From Mucilaginibacter gotjawali (GTDB taxonomy: Bacteria; Bacteroidota; Bacteroidia; Sphingobacteriales; Sphingobacteriaceae): a stretch of DNA of 64,000 nt. The position numbers were made by a program, and so were the translations under genes. Positions 1 to 7,374 of this stretch are shown piece by piece. Numbering within the stretch: position 1 is the stretch's first letter; each line of letters opens with the position of its first letter. The stretch is taken from the NCBI RefSeq assembly GCF_002355435.1, contig NZ_AP017313.1:868001-932000 (forward strand). The letters are read 5' to 3'. The notes beneath the pieces are model-generated. The model saw only the letters and a program-made list of their open reading frames with translations. It was not told the DNA's origin and did not search any database.

Positions 1-392
1 CCTCCGCTCAGGTAAACAGTTTTTGAATCAGGTGCAAAAGCCACGCCCAAAAATGAGCCATCAAGTATGGGCGAGACAATTTTTTTGTCGTAGGAGGGAA
101 CCCTAACGGCATCCATCGTAGCAAGGTCGATCAGTGTAATAACCCCATTGTGCAGCGTTACGGCTTTTTTTCCGTCAGGTGAGATGGACAGCCCGAATGG
201 ATCATGTGTGATACGGACAAAATCGCCGGCCGGCGTAACAAACCTGCCACTTGGCAGTACCGATGTTCCATGTGGGGTAATGATACAATATTTATCTGTA
301 CCGGGTACCTCTAATATCGAGACCTGTTTTTGTGCATAACTTTGACAGATTGCACAGGTAACCAGAAACATGGAAAAAAATAACTTTTTCAT
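1..392 (-). CDS. YVTN beta-propeller/phosphoesterase family protein, N-terminal part (runs off the window)
   Basis: The reading frame opens at an ATG at 392 and stays open to base 1, so only about the first 130 residues are visible. It begins with a Sec signal peptide (KKLFFSMFLVTCAICQSYA, then Q). The mature start has the pattern TSVLPSGRFVTPAGDF followed by GLSISPDGKKAV, which matches the N-terminus of the full-length protein at 7375-9813 (LLPNGWKLSPAGRAL, then MQLSPSGKLLAV). That homology suggests a secreted beta-propeller, probably followed by a PF04185-type phosphoesterase domain outside the window. It lies downstream of the SusC/SusD pair on the same strand, but a strong terminator at 521-544 separates them, so it probably has its own promoter. 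The C-terminal domain is not visible and is inferred. Confidence 0.8.
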   Translation of the reverse strand, partial: MKKLFFSMFLVTCAICQSYAQKQVSILEVPGTDKYCIITPHGTSVLPSGRFVTPAGDFVRITHDPFGLSISPDGKKAVTLHNGVITLIDLATMDAVRVPSYDKKIVSPILDGSFLGVAFAPDSKTVYLSG

Positions 393-520
393 AGCGTTGG
401 TGAATTATGTATTAAAAAAGTATGGGGGCCTTTAAGTAAATAAAAGCGCCGTTTAATTTTTGGATGCACTTAAAGGACCGTTTATCATTGACTTTTATTC
501 AAAATACTAAAAATAAAATA

Positions 521-544
521 AAGGCGGGATGTTATTCCCGCCTT
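521..544 (-). terminator. Rho-independent terminator of the susC-susD operon
   Basis: A perfect 9-bp stem (AAGGCGGGA paired with TCCCGCCTT, 6-base loop) lies 43 bases past the susD stop. On the minus strand it is followed by a T-rich run (TTTATTTTATTTTT). It separates the SusCD pair from the phosphoesterase gene at 1-392. Confidence 0.85.
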
Positions 545-587
545 CGCCAATTAATTAATTAATCCTCAATAATTAAAAAAAAGAACT

Positions 588-2165
588 TTATTTTAACACC
601 CACATTGTGCCGTTTATGTCGTCGTTTCCTCCGTATTGGCTGGCTAAAGCAGCATTGTAGTTTGCGGTATTAGCCGATTGTTCAGACGAAGGGTATTGGA
701 AACGCAAGGCAATCCGCTGTCCGTTACCGGTACCCGGTCCTGTTGTAAACGCTGGTACACCAGTTCTGCGGAACTGAAAATAGGCTTCCAAACCTGAGTG
801 GCGGAATAACGCCAGGTATTTTTGCTGCAGGATTTGGGTTAAGCCGGTTGTGCTGCCAGCATATTTTACCGCCGGTTGCCCATAATAAGTGTTCCAGTTG
901 GTGTTGATTAAATAAGTATCATAATTTGATATACTGGCAACACCTGTTGAACCCGGCTTGTAAAAATAGGCGGTAAATGAGCCTGTTGCCGGGATACTGT
1001 AAGATGCCATAGAGGCCTGTATGCCAGCGATATAATAGGATTCGGCATTCCCGGTGGCCCAGCCGCGGTTGATCCCTTCGGCGATGTTGAACATCAATTC
1101 AGGGTACCCGATCTGTACGCTTGGCTCGCCGGTATAGGTTGAGTAATAGCGGTGGCGGTTAAGGAATGAATAATCCTGTGCGTTTGCGTTGGCATACATG
1201 ATACCAAGGTCAAGGCCCGGATCCGCTCCAACAAAGGACGCAAAATCGGTTGGGCTCTGGTGAAGATCATCTACCAAATGACGCGCAGGTTCAGCAACAG
1301 CATAAACCCTTGGATCCTGGAAGGTGGTCAGCAATTTGATATAGGTTTGCGACGAGTTTTGCCTGGAACCATTTTGCCCGAAATTATCAGGCGTTTGCGG
1401 ATAATAGTTATTCGGCCCAACAAAAATGAATTGCAGGTTATCAGATGAACTTGCCATTAATGGATATTTTGCCGGATTGCTAACGATGCCTGCAAATTGT
1501 GCCGGGACATTTAAGTCGGCATCGGCAGCTTGTTTGCTCAATTCCAGCAATAAACGGATATGGAAAGCATTAACCGCCTTTTGCCATTGAGACAGACTGC
1601 CACTGTAGAAGAAATCGCCGGCTAATGAACTGTTTCCGGAAGCGATCAGGGCGGTCATATCCGAGTTTGCACTTTCCAGCCAGGCTAATGACTGGATCAT
1701 TACTGCTTTTTGTGTGTCATATTTTGGAGAAAGGTTACTCAAACCCTGTAAAGCCTGGGTCATCGGGATATCACCCTCCTCGAGACTCATTTTACTAAAG
1801 AAGTAGGCTCTGAAAAATTTACCGATAGCGCTGTAAGGGTTTACGGCCGGCGAACCTGCTTTTTCTGCTTGCTGCTCCATTAATATCACATTTTTAAGCG
1901 TGGTATAATAATTGTCGCCCGAGCCAAAATTATACTGATTGTTGCCATAATAGTTATAGTTATAGATATAATACTGGTCGTAAATTTCCGGCGAGTTATC
2001 CGGAAAATCCACCATATTATATTCTATACCGTTCAGTAACAACGAGGCTGGTACGCTCGTCGGAACGTTGTTATTTATCGAGTCAGCAAGAAATGTTTTC
2101 TTACAGCTGCTTACCGTAAGTGCTAAAAGCACCGGCATTAAACAAATTTTTATTAATTTTTTCAT
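588..2165 (-). CDS. SusD/RagB family nutrient-binding outer-membrane lipoprotein
   Basis: This 525-residue protein is the surface lid and ligand-binding partner of the SusC-type porin encoded just upstream, 19 bases away. It has a lipoprotein signal peptide with lipobox TVSSC, so Cys21 is the predicted lipidation site. The body has the helical TPR-like character of the SusD family (SusD-like_2 type), for example the segment with FFRAYFFSKMSLEEGDIPMTQ and the C-terminal QQKYLALFRHSGLEAYFQF, where these proteins typically carry a WxExxR-like region. The length is normal for the family. The ligand cannot be read from sequence. The neighbouring PhnZ-like and phosphoesterase genes make a phosphorus-containing organic compound a reasonable guess. 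Translation is probably coupled to susC. Confidence 0.93.
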   Translation of the reverse strand: MKKLIKICLMPVLLALTVSSCKKTFLADSINNNVPTSVPASLLLNGIEYNMVDFPDNSPEIYDQYYIYNYNYYGNNQYNFGSGDNYYTTLKNVILMEQQAEKAGSPAVNPYSAIGKFFRAYFFSKMSLEEGDIPMTQALQGLSNLSPKYDTQKAVMIQSLAWLESANSDMTALIASGNSSLAGDFFYSGSLSQWQKAVNAFHIRLLLELSKQAADADLNVPAQFAGIVSNPAKYPLMASSSDNLQFIFVGPNNYYPQTPDNFGQNGSRQNSSQTYIKLLTTFQDPRVYAVAEPARHLVDDLHQSPTDFASFVGADPGLDLGIMYANANAQDYSFLNRHRYYSTYTGEPSVQIGYPELMFNIAEGINRGWATGNAESYYIAGIQASMASYSIPATGSFTAYFYKPGSTGVASISNYDTYLINTNWNTYYGQPAVKYAGSTTGLTQILQQKYLALFRHSGLEAYFQFRRTGVPAFTTGPGTGNGQRIALRFQYPSSEQSANTANYNAALASQYGGNDDINGTMWVLK

Positions 2166-2184
2166 GATCTTTATCCAATTTAAA

Positions 2185-5100
2185 TTAGAATGAAAGTTTT
2201 ATGTTCAGGCCATAACTGCGAACCGACGGCGACTGTAAGCCTGTGCCTCCTGCCGAAGAGTTTGCGTATTGATCCAGGTCAACGTCTTTAAATTCCGGAT
2301 TTTTGTAGAAGTACAATAAGTTGCGACCGTAAATGGTAAGCGAAGCCTTAGTGATAAAGGTGTTCTGCAACCAACGTTTCGGTAAATCGTAATCCAAAGT
2401 TACTTCCCTTAGTTTAGCATAGGTTTTGCTCATCAGGTTGGCTTCAGTTACACCATAATATTCGCTGGCAAATTCCTGTACAAAAACCGGCGTGGTATTA
2501 GTGCCATATTGCAATGCGCTATAATTTAATACTTTACCGGTATGTGAATCATAGTTTGGCGCTACACCGTTAGATATAACTACCCCCGGGGCAACGTAGC
2601 TGCCGGTATAGTTTGGATTGGGAGTGATATTGTTTAGCGGGAAATTTTTCCAGTCCTGGTAGCGTGCCGCACCTAATGCACCTTCGGCGGTTAAGGCATT
2701 TGCACCACCGCGCATTGTTTTATTGTGCATATAATCTGAAATAACGCCACCCACAGCACCATCAAACTGGAAGCCCAGGCTTACGCTTTTGTAATGAAAT
2801 TTGTTATAGAATGACCAGTTAAAATCAGGTGTGGCATGTCCCAGGTTTTGAGCTACCGGGTTTACCAATGCTTCACCGTTTGAGCCAAAGATAATTTGTC
2901 CTGTTGGCGTTCTAACAAACGCTGAACCGTAAACAGCGTCAGTTCTGTCACCCTGGTGGAAGAAGGTGTTATAGGTTGACTGTCCCGGAGGCAACTGATC
3001 AAATATTTGCTTGTAAGTAGAGAAGTTGGCCAAAACATCCCAGCCAAAACCGCCAAGATCCTTTATTGGAGTACCTGTTACGCTCAATTCATAACCGGTT
3101 GTTTTGGTTTTCAAAGCGTTAATATATTCGATTGTATATCCGGATGCGGTTGAAATTGCGTTGGCCAATATTTGTGGACCGTCAATGTACTGGAAGGCTG
3201 TACCACTTAGTCCTAAACGGTTTTGCAAAAATTTGATGTCGAAACCTTCTTCGTAGTTAACACGCGTTGAAGTTTTGATACCGTTAGCATACAAATTGTC
3301 GGGGCCGTAACCTGCCGTTTGGCTGTTATAAGGCTTAGCCGTTGAATAGGAAGTATTTAAGGCATAAGTTGGGCCATTGTAAGGGGAGTTATAGGTACTG
3401 CCGTAGCCCAATGGGTTGTCAAATAACGATGGGCCTGTACTGCCACCAAATGCGGTGATTGAACTATATGGAGCAGGGCCAATGGTTGGGCTGGTGGCAT
3501 CACTGCGGATATTGGCATAGGAGGCCCTGGCTTTGAGGAAGGTGATGAAATCAGGCATTTTAATATAATCCGAGATCACGGTAGCAAGTGATAAACTTGG
3601 ATATAAATAAGTTGTAGGTTGCTGAAATGCCGATGAGTATTCATTACGGATAGTACCTGATAAAGTAGCATATTTGCCGAAAGAAGCATCTAATGAAGCG
3701 AATTCGCTTAACTGCAGTTGCGCTGAATTAAAACTGGTGGCCTGCAGGGCATTTTCTGAGTTGCTGAATGAGTAAACACCCGGTACATTCAGGTAGTTGG
3801 TAGATACCCAGCTGGAGTTGTATTTAAAGCTGCGCAGATTGCTGCCCACCAAACCTGATAAGTTAAGGAATTTTGCTACGGTATAATTGTAGTTTAATGT
3901 TAACAGGGTATTGTTGTCAAACAGGTCGCGGCGATCCTCACGGTAATCACCCATGTTGCCTTCACGTCCGTAAGGGTGTGCCGAATATGGCATATCTTCC
4001 GTCCGTAACAGGTTATAGGTACTGATCTGTGATTTTAATGCAACATTCAGGTTATCATTCAATTTATAAGTACCACCCAGGTAACCGTAAACATCGTTTT
4101 TGTGATGACCGCGGGTCCAGATCTTTGTCAGGAAATAAGGGTTATGGTAACGGGTATATTCTTCAAATTCCGAAGCTACACCAACTTTACCCGGCTGCCA
4201 GATGGCTTTAATGTCAGGCGAGTTAACGCTCCAGTCAGCGCCTGTCCAAATCGCCATGTTGTAAATGATAGAGTTAGGGCCGTATTGAACATCCGGAAAA
4301 TCATCTGTGCTCTGGCGGTTAAAGTCAAGGCTTGCTTCAAATTTTAAGCGGGAAGACGCATTAAAGGAAGCATAAACGTTTGCGTTGGCAATATCAAGGT
4401 ACTGCGAAGGAATGTAACTTTGCTGATGTTCCTGCGAAGCTGAAAACCTGATGTTGTAATTATCGCCATTGGCAGTTATCGCAACATCATTATTGGTTTG
4501 ATAACCTGTTTGTAAAAAATTGGCCAGGTTATTTGCACCGAGGGCTGTCCACGGCGTACCCTGGCGAACGCCGTTGACAACTGGGCTGTCATATTGCGGG
4601 ATCAACTGACCATTAAAATATGGCCCCCAGATATCGTAATCACTATCTACGCCGCCGGGTGCGCCGCCTTTACCGTCAACAAATTCATAAAAAGTGTTTT
4701 CGCCCGGGCCGAAGGAATGCTGTACCCGCGGAAATGCGATGAACCCTTTATTTAACACGGTGCTGCTGTTGATATCAACAGTAATACCTTTTTTGTTTTT
4801 ATCGCCTTTTTTGGTGGTGATAATGATGGCGCCAAACTGCGCGCGGCTGCCGTAAAGCGCTGCTGCCGCAGGTCCTTTTAATACGGTATACGTTTCGATG
4901 TCATCAGGGCTGATATCATAAGTATCAGAGTTGAACGGTAATCCGTCAATAATGAACAATGAAACGGTATTACCGCGAATAGTTACGTTTGGTACGCCTA
5001 AAATTTCTGAAGTGGCGCCTACCTGCAAACCGGCAACTTTACCGATCAACCCGTTAATTGGGTTGGGGTCGCGGGCCGTGGTCAGATCGTCGCCATTAAC

Positions 5101-5484
5101 TGATTGGGTTGCGTAACCGATGCGCCTGGTTTCTTTTTTAACACCCAGCGCGGTTACTACTACTTCATTCAACCCTTTGGCACTAACCTTAAGGGTAACA
5201 TCAATAGTTGTCTGATCGGCAACTTGTACACTTAGTTCTTCGTAGCCGATAAAACTAAATTTTAATGTTTGCCCTTTATTAACAGCAATTGAATACCGGC
5301 CGTTAACATCGGTAATGCTGCCTGTTTTAGTACCAGCTACCCTTATGTTTACGCCGGGCAATGGCTGATGTGTGTCATCAGTAACTGTTCCTGAAATTTT
5401 GGTTTGCGCCATTAGTGCGTATGGCGCAACACAGAATAACAATACCGTTACTACGGTTTTGATTGTTTGGTAAATCTGTTTCAT
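2185..5484 (-). CDS. SusC/RagA family TonB-linked outer-membrane transporter
   Basis: At 1099 residues this has the usual SusC length. After a signal peptide ending near APYALMAQ come a carboxypeptidase-regulatory-like domain (about residues 28-105; SGTVTDDTHQPLPGVNIRV), a plug domain (about 110-230; LNEVVVTALG, TVLKGPAAAALYGSRAQFGA, IIITTKKG) and a long beta barrel ending in an aromatic residue (NIKLSF). The start and order match SusC/RagA proteins, which import glycans, peptides or other oligomers using TonB energy together with a SusD lid. It is the first gene of the SusCD pair. The PhnZ-like gene lies 278 bases upstream on the same strand and could be co-transcribed. No anti-sigma or hybrid two-component regulator is adjacent, which would be the usual sign of a polysaccharide locus. 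Confidence 0.95.
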   Translation of the reverse strand: MKQIYQTIKTVVTVLLFCVAPYALMAQTKISGTVTDDTHQPLPGVNIRVAGTKTGSITDVNGRYSIAVNKGQTLKFSFIGYEELSVQVADQTTIDVTLKVSAKGLNEVVVTALGVKKETRRIGYATQSVNGDDLTTARDPNPINGLIGKVAGLQVGATSEILGVPNVTIRGNTVSLFIIDGLPFNSDTYDISPDDIETYTVLKGPAAAALYGSRAQFGAIIITTKKGDKNKKGITVDINSSTVLNKGFIAFPRVQHSFGPGENTFYEFVDGKGGAPGGVDSDYDIWGPYFNGQLIPQYDSPVVNGVRQGTPWTALGANNLANFLQTGYQTNNDVAITANGDNYNIRFSASQEHQQSYIPSQYLDIANANVYASFNASSRLKFEASLDFNRQSTDDFPDVQYGPNSIIYNMAIWTGADWSVNSPDIKAIWQPGKVGVASEFEEYTRYHNPYFLTKIWTRGHHKNDVYGYLGGTYKLNDNLNVALKSQISTYNLLRTEDMPYSAHPYGREGNMGDYREDRRDLFDNNTLLTLNYNYTVAKFLNLSGLVGSNLRSFKYNSSWVSTNYLNVPGVYSFSNSENALQATSFNSAQLQLSEFASLDASFGKYATLSGTIRNEYSSAFQQPTTYLYPSLSLATVISDYIKMPDFITFLKARASYANIRSDATSPTIGPAPYSSITAFGGSTGPSLFDNPLGYGSTYNSPYNGPTYALNTSYSTAKPYNSQTAGYGPDNLYANGIKTSTRVNYEEGFDIKFLQNRLGLSGTAFQYIDGPQILANAISTASGYTIEYINALKTKTTGYELSVTGTPIKDLGGFGWDVLANFSTYKQIFDQLPPGQSTYNTFFHQGDRTDAVYGSAFVRTPTGQIIFGSNGEALVNPVAQNLGHATPDFNWSFYNKFHYKSVSLGFQFDGAVGGVISDYMHNKTMRGGANALTAEGALGAARYQDWKNFPLNNITPNPNYTGSYVAPGVVISNGVAPNYDSHTGKVLNYSALQYGTNTTPVFVQEFASEYYGVTEANLMSKTYAKLREVTLDYDLPKRWLQNTFITKASLTIYGRNLLYFYKNPEFKDVDLDQYANSSAGGTGLQSPSVRSYGLNIKLSF

Positions 5485-5762
5485 CTGTTAAAGTTTAATA
5501 GTGAAGGAAGTTGATTTTTCATTCAGCAATACTAAACTTTGTTTATTATTGATAAACAAACTCAGGATTAAGCTATATTTAAGATTAGATTTTGATAAGG
5601 TTAAGCGTTGGCTTTATTTATAACGGGAATATTACATATAACTCACACGGAGTTAATATTATATTAAAATAATATGCTTATAATTTGGGTAGATATCCGC
5701 TTAAAACCTGCTAATGCTTATCAATACCAGCGTAAAGCCCGTTTTTGCGGTAAAAAGTGCTG

Positions 5763-6353
5763 CTATACCTTGTTGGCAGCCCGGTTGGTTAAATGGTCAA
5801 GCGCAAGCATTTTAAGGTGCCCGATATTGTTAACCGCTACATCTGTTTCTTTTGCCATATCATCCCAGTAACGCAAACGGATGATCAGGTCAAGATCTGG
5901 CTTTTGTTCAAATGCTGCTGCTTCTTCCGGGCTCATCATCCCTCCCTGGAATTCCAGTGTTACTTTACTGGCGGGCGAAAGTTTGTTATAATATTCGGCA
6001 TATCTGTAAGTAAGGTAACGCTTGGCAATAACATGTGCCTGCACCAATTCGGCTATCCGTTCTGAAAAGCCATGTGCTAAAAGGTAATCAGCACCCAATT
6101 TTTCATGATCCATATTACCCATTCCGTCCATGCTTTCAGTTTGTCCCGCTCCGGCGCATAAATGGCCAATGTCGTGAAAAAATGCCGCCAGGATCACTTC
6201 ATCGTCGTACCCTTCTTCTTCAGCAAGCCGGGCCGCCTGCGACATATGTTCCAGTTGCGAAACCGGCTCCCCGATGTAATCTTCATCACCATGCTTTTCA
6301 TAAAGAGAAAAAACTTCGTTAACAACAGCTTCAGGGTTGATGGTTGGGCTCAT
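5763..6353 (-). CDS. phnZ: PhnZ-like HD-domain mixed-valent diiron oxygenase (2-amino-1-hydroxyethylphosphonate dioxygenase type)
   Basis: PhnZ cleaves the C-P bond of 2-amino-1-hydroxyethylphosphonate to glycine and phosphate. This 196-residue protein has the family length and signature: Tyr26 and Glu29 in YIGEPVSQLEH, then His36, His60-Asp61 and His64 in FFHDIGHL, His83, His107, Lys111, Ser129, Gln136, Arg161 and Asp164. With a shift of two or three residues these line up with the metal ligands and substrate contacts I recall for characterised PhnZ (Y24, E27, H34, H58, D59, H62, H80, H104, K108, S126, Q133, R158, D161). I chose the ATG at 6353; an in-frame TTG six codons upstream is less likely. 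It is divergent from the XRE-cupin regulator. The usual partner PhnY, a 2-oxoglutarate hydroxylase, is not in the window. Confidence 0.85.
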   Translation of the reverse strand: MSPTINPEAVVNEVFSLYEKHGDEDYIGEPVSQLEHMSQAARLAEEEGYDDEVILAAFFHDIGHLCAGAGQTESMDGMGNMDHEKLGADYLLAHGFSERIAELVQAHVIAKRYLTYRYAEYYNKLSPASKVTLEFQGGMMSPEEAAAFEQKPDLDLIIRLRYWDDMAKETDVAVNNIGHLKMLALDHLTNRAANKV

Positions 6354-6466
6354 AAAATATATTTTGCGCAAATTAAACTATTGAATGTTATTTAATTATT
6401 AAAAAATCATTCACGTTTAAGTCAGTCAAGTCAAACCTTTTTAACTATAATTAACAAAAATATTGC

Positions 6467-6496
6467 ATTGCGACATTTACTAATTTGTTTATTTTG
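6467..6496 (+). promoter_or_regulatory. Putative promoter of the XRE-cupin regulator
   Basis: The intergenic region between the divergent PhnZ-like and regulator genes contains ATTG (6467-6470), an 18-base spacer and TTATTTTG (6489-6496). This approximates the Bacteroidota -33 TTTG / -7 TAnnTTTG pattern and lies 24 bases before the ATG. The regulator may bind here to control both genes; that is inference. Confidence 0.4.
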
Positions 6497-6519
6497 CGGC
6501 CATAACCTATTGTCGATAA

Positions 6520-7098
6520 ATGGAAGAAGATGTTCTGATACAGATCAGCAACCGCATTAAAGAGCGGCGGCGCGAAAAAAACATTACCGTGCAGGAACTG
6601 GCTACCAGGGCCAACGTTAGCAAGGGCCTTATTTCGCAGATTGAAAACAGCCGTACCATCCCTTCCTTACTGGTACTGATTGAAATTATTAAGGCGCTCG
6701 AGATCGATCTGAATGAGTTTTTTAAAGATATCCGCTCGCGCACTGCGGACCTGCCCGTTGTTATTAAACGTAAAAGCGAATACGATCATTTCGAGAAGGA
6801 ACATGCCAGTGGCTTTCATTACCAGCGGATATTTACGCAATCCATCACCCAGTCAACCATAGATATTGTTATCCTGACGCTGGAACCTGATGCCATACGC
6901 CCCCTGGTTGAAACGGATGCATTTGAATATAAATATGTATTATCCGGAAAGATAGAATACCAGTTTAAAGAAGAAAAAATCATTTTAAACCAGGGAGATT
7001 CCATGCTTTTTGACGGGCGCATGCCCCATACGCCCATCAACCTGGGCACTACAGAAGCAAGCATGCTGGTGATTTATTTTTTTGAAGAGAAGAAATGA
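6520..7098 (+). CDS. XRE-family transcriptional regulator with C-terminal cupin sensor domain
   Basis: This 192-residue protein has an HTH_XRE domain at about residues 8-66 (TVQELATRANVSKGLISQIE, with recognition helix NVSKGLISQIENSR) and a cupin beta-barrel at about 108-190 (YKYVLSGKIEYQF, then NQGDSMLFDGRMPHTP). XRE-cupin regulators bind a small ligand in the cupin and usually control a neighbouring catabolic or stress gene. It is divergent from the PhnZ-like gene with 166 bases between the starts, so PhnZ is the likely target and a phosphonate-related metabolite the likely ligand; both are inferences. The ATG at 6520 fits the family, whose HTH begins a few residues in. Confidence 0.9.
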   Translation: MEEDVLIQISNRIKERRREKNITVQELATRANVSKGLISQIENSRTIPSLLVLIEIIKALEIDLNEFFKDIRSRTADLPVVIKRKSEYDHFEKEHASGFHYQRIFTQSITQSTIDIVILTLEPDAIRPLVETDAFEYKYVLSGKIEYQFKEEKIILNQGDSMLFDGRMPHTPINLGTTEASMLVIYFFEEKK

Positions 7099-7104
7099 TT
7101 TTGA

Positions 7105-7306
7105 TTTGAAGATTTGACAATTTGCTAATTTGAAAATGGGAATGAATTCGTTTTTCATGATTTTCAAATGCACAAATCGGCACATTTTCAAATTGCCACA
7201 TCTTCAGATGTCAAATTGGATATCATTTTCAAATTGTCACATCTTCAAATTTTCAAATTAGTGCGATCATTTTCAAATTACCACATCTTCAAATCTTCAA
7301 AATAAC
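7105..7306. repeat. Intergenic array of AT-rich direct and inverted repeats (TTTTCAAATT / CACATCTTCAAAT units)
   Basis: Three direct copies of a roughly 37-base unit start near 7181, 7223 and 7267. Each contains CATTTTCAAATT, two or three bases, then CACATCTTCA. An inverted copy (TTTGAAGATTTGACAATTTG, then TTTGAAAATG) lies at 7105-7138. Spacing is irregular and there are no unique spacers, so this is not CRISPR. Palindromic arrays of this type are frequent between genes in this bacterial group and could fold into an mRNA 3'-end hairpin. Confidence 0.75.
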
Positions 7307-7349
7307 ATTAAGTTTTTGTTAACCGGTAACGTCGTTCAAAAGCAATTGC

Positions 7350-7357
7350 TACTTTTG
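7350..7357 (+). promoter_or_regulatory. Putative Bacteroidota -7 element for the phosphoesterase gene
   Basis: TACTTTTG matches the TAnnTTTG consensus exactly and lies 17 bases before the ATG at 7375. No convincing -33 TTTG is present at the usual distance, so only the -7 box is supported. Confidence 0.4.
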
Positions 7358-7374
7358 ATCATCAATTTATCGCT

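Noticed and set aside
6354-6371. Upstream TTG start adding six residues to the PhnZ-like protein
   Set aside because: The ATG at 6353 places the conserved Tyr and Glu at the usual distance from the N-terminus, and the extra residues are not conserved.
7105-7306. Repeated AT-rich units as a small CRISPR array
   Set aside because: Units occur in both orientations with irregular spacing and no unique spacers; no cas genes are present.
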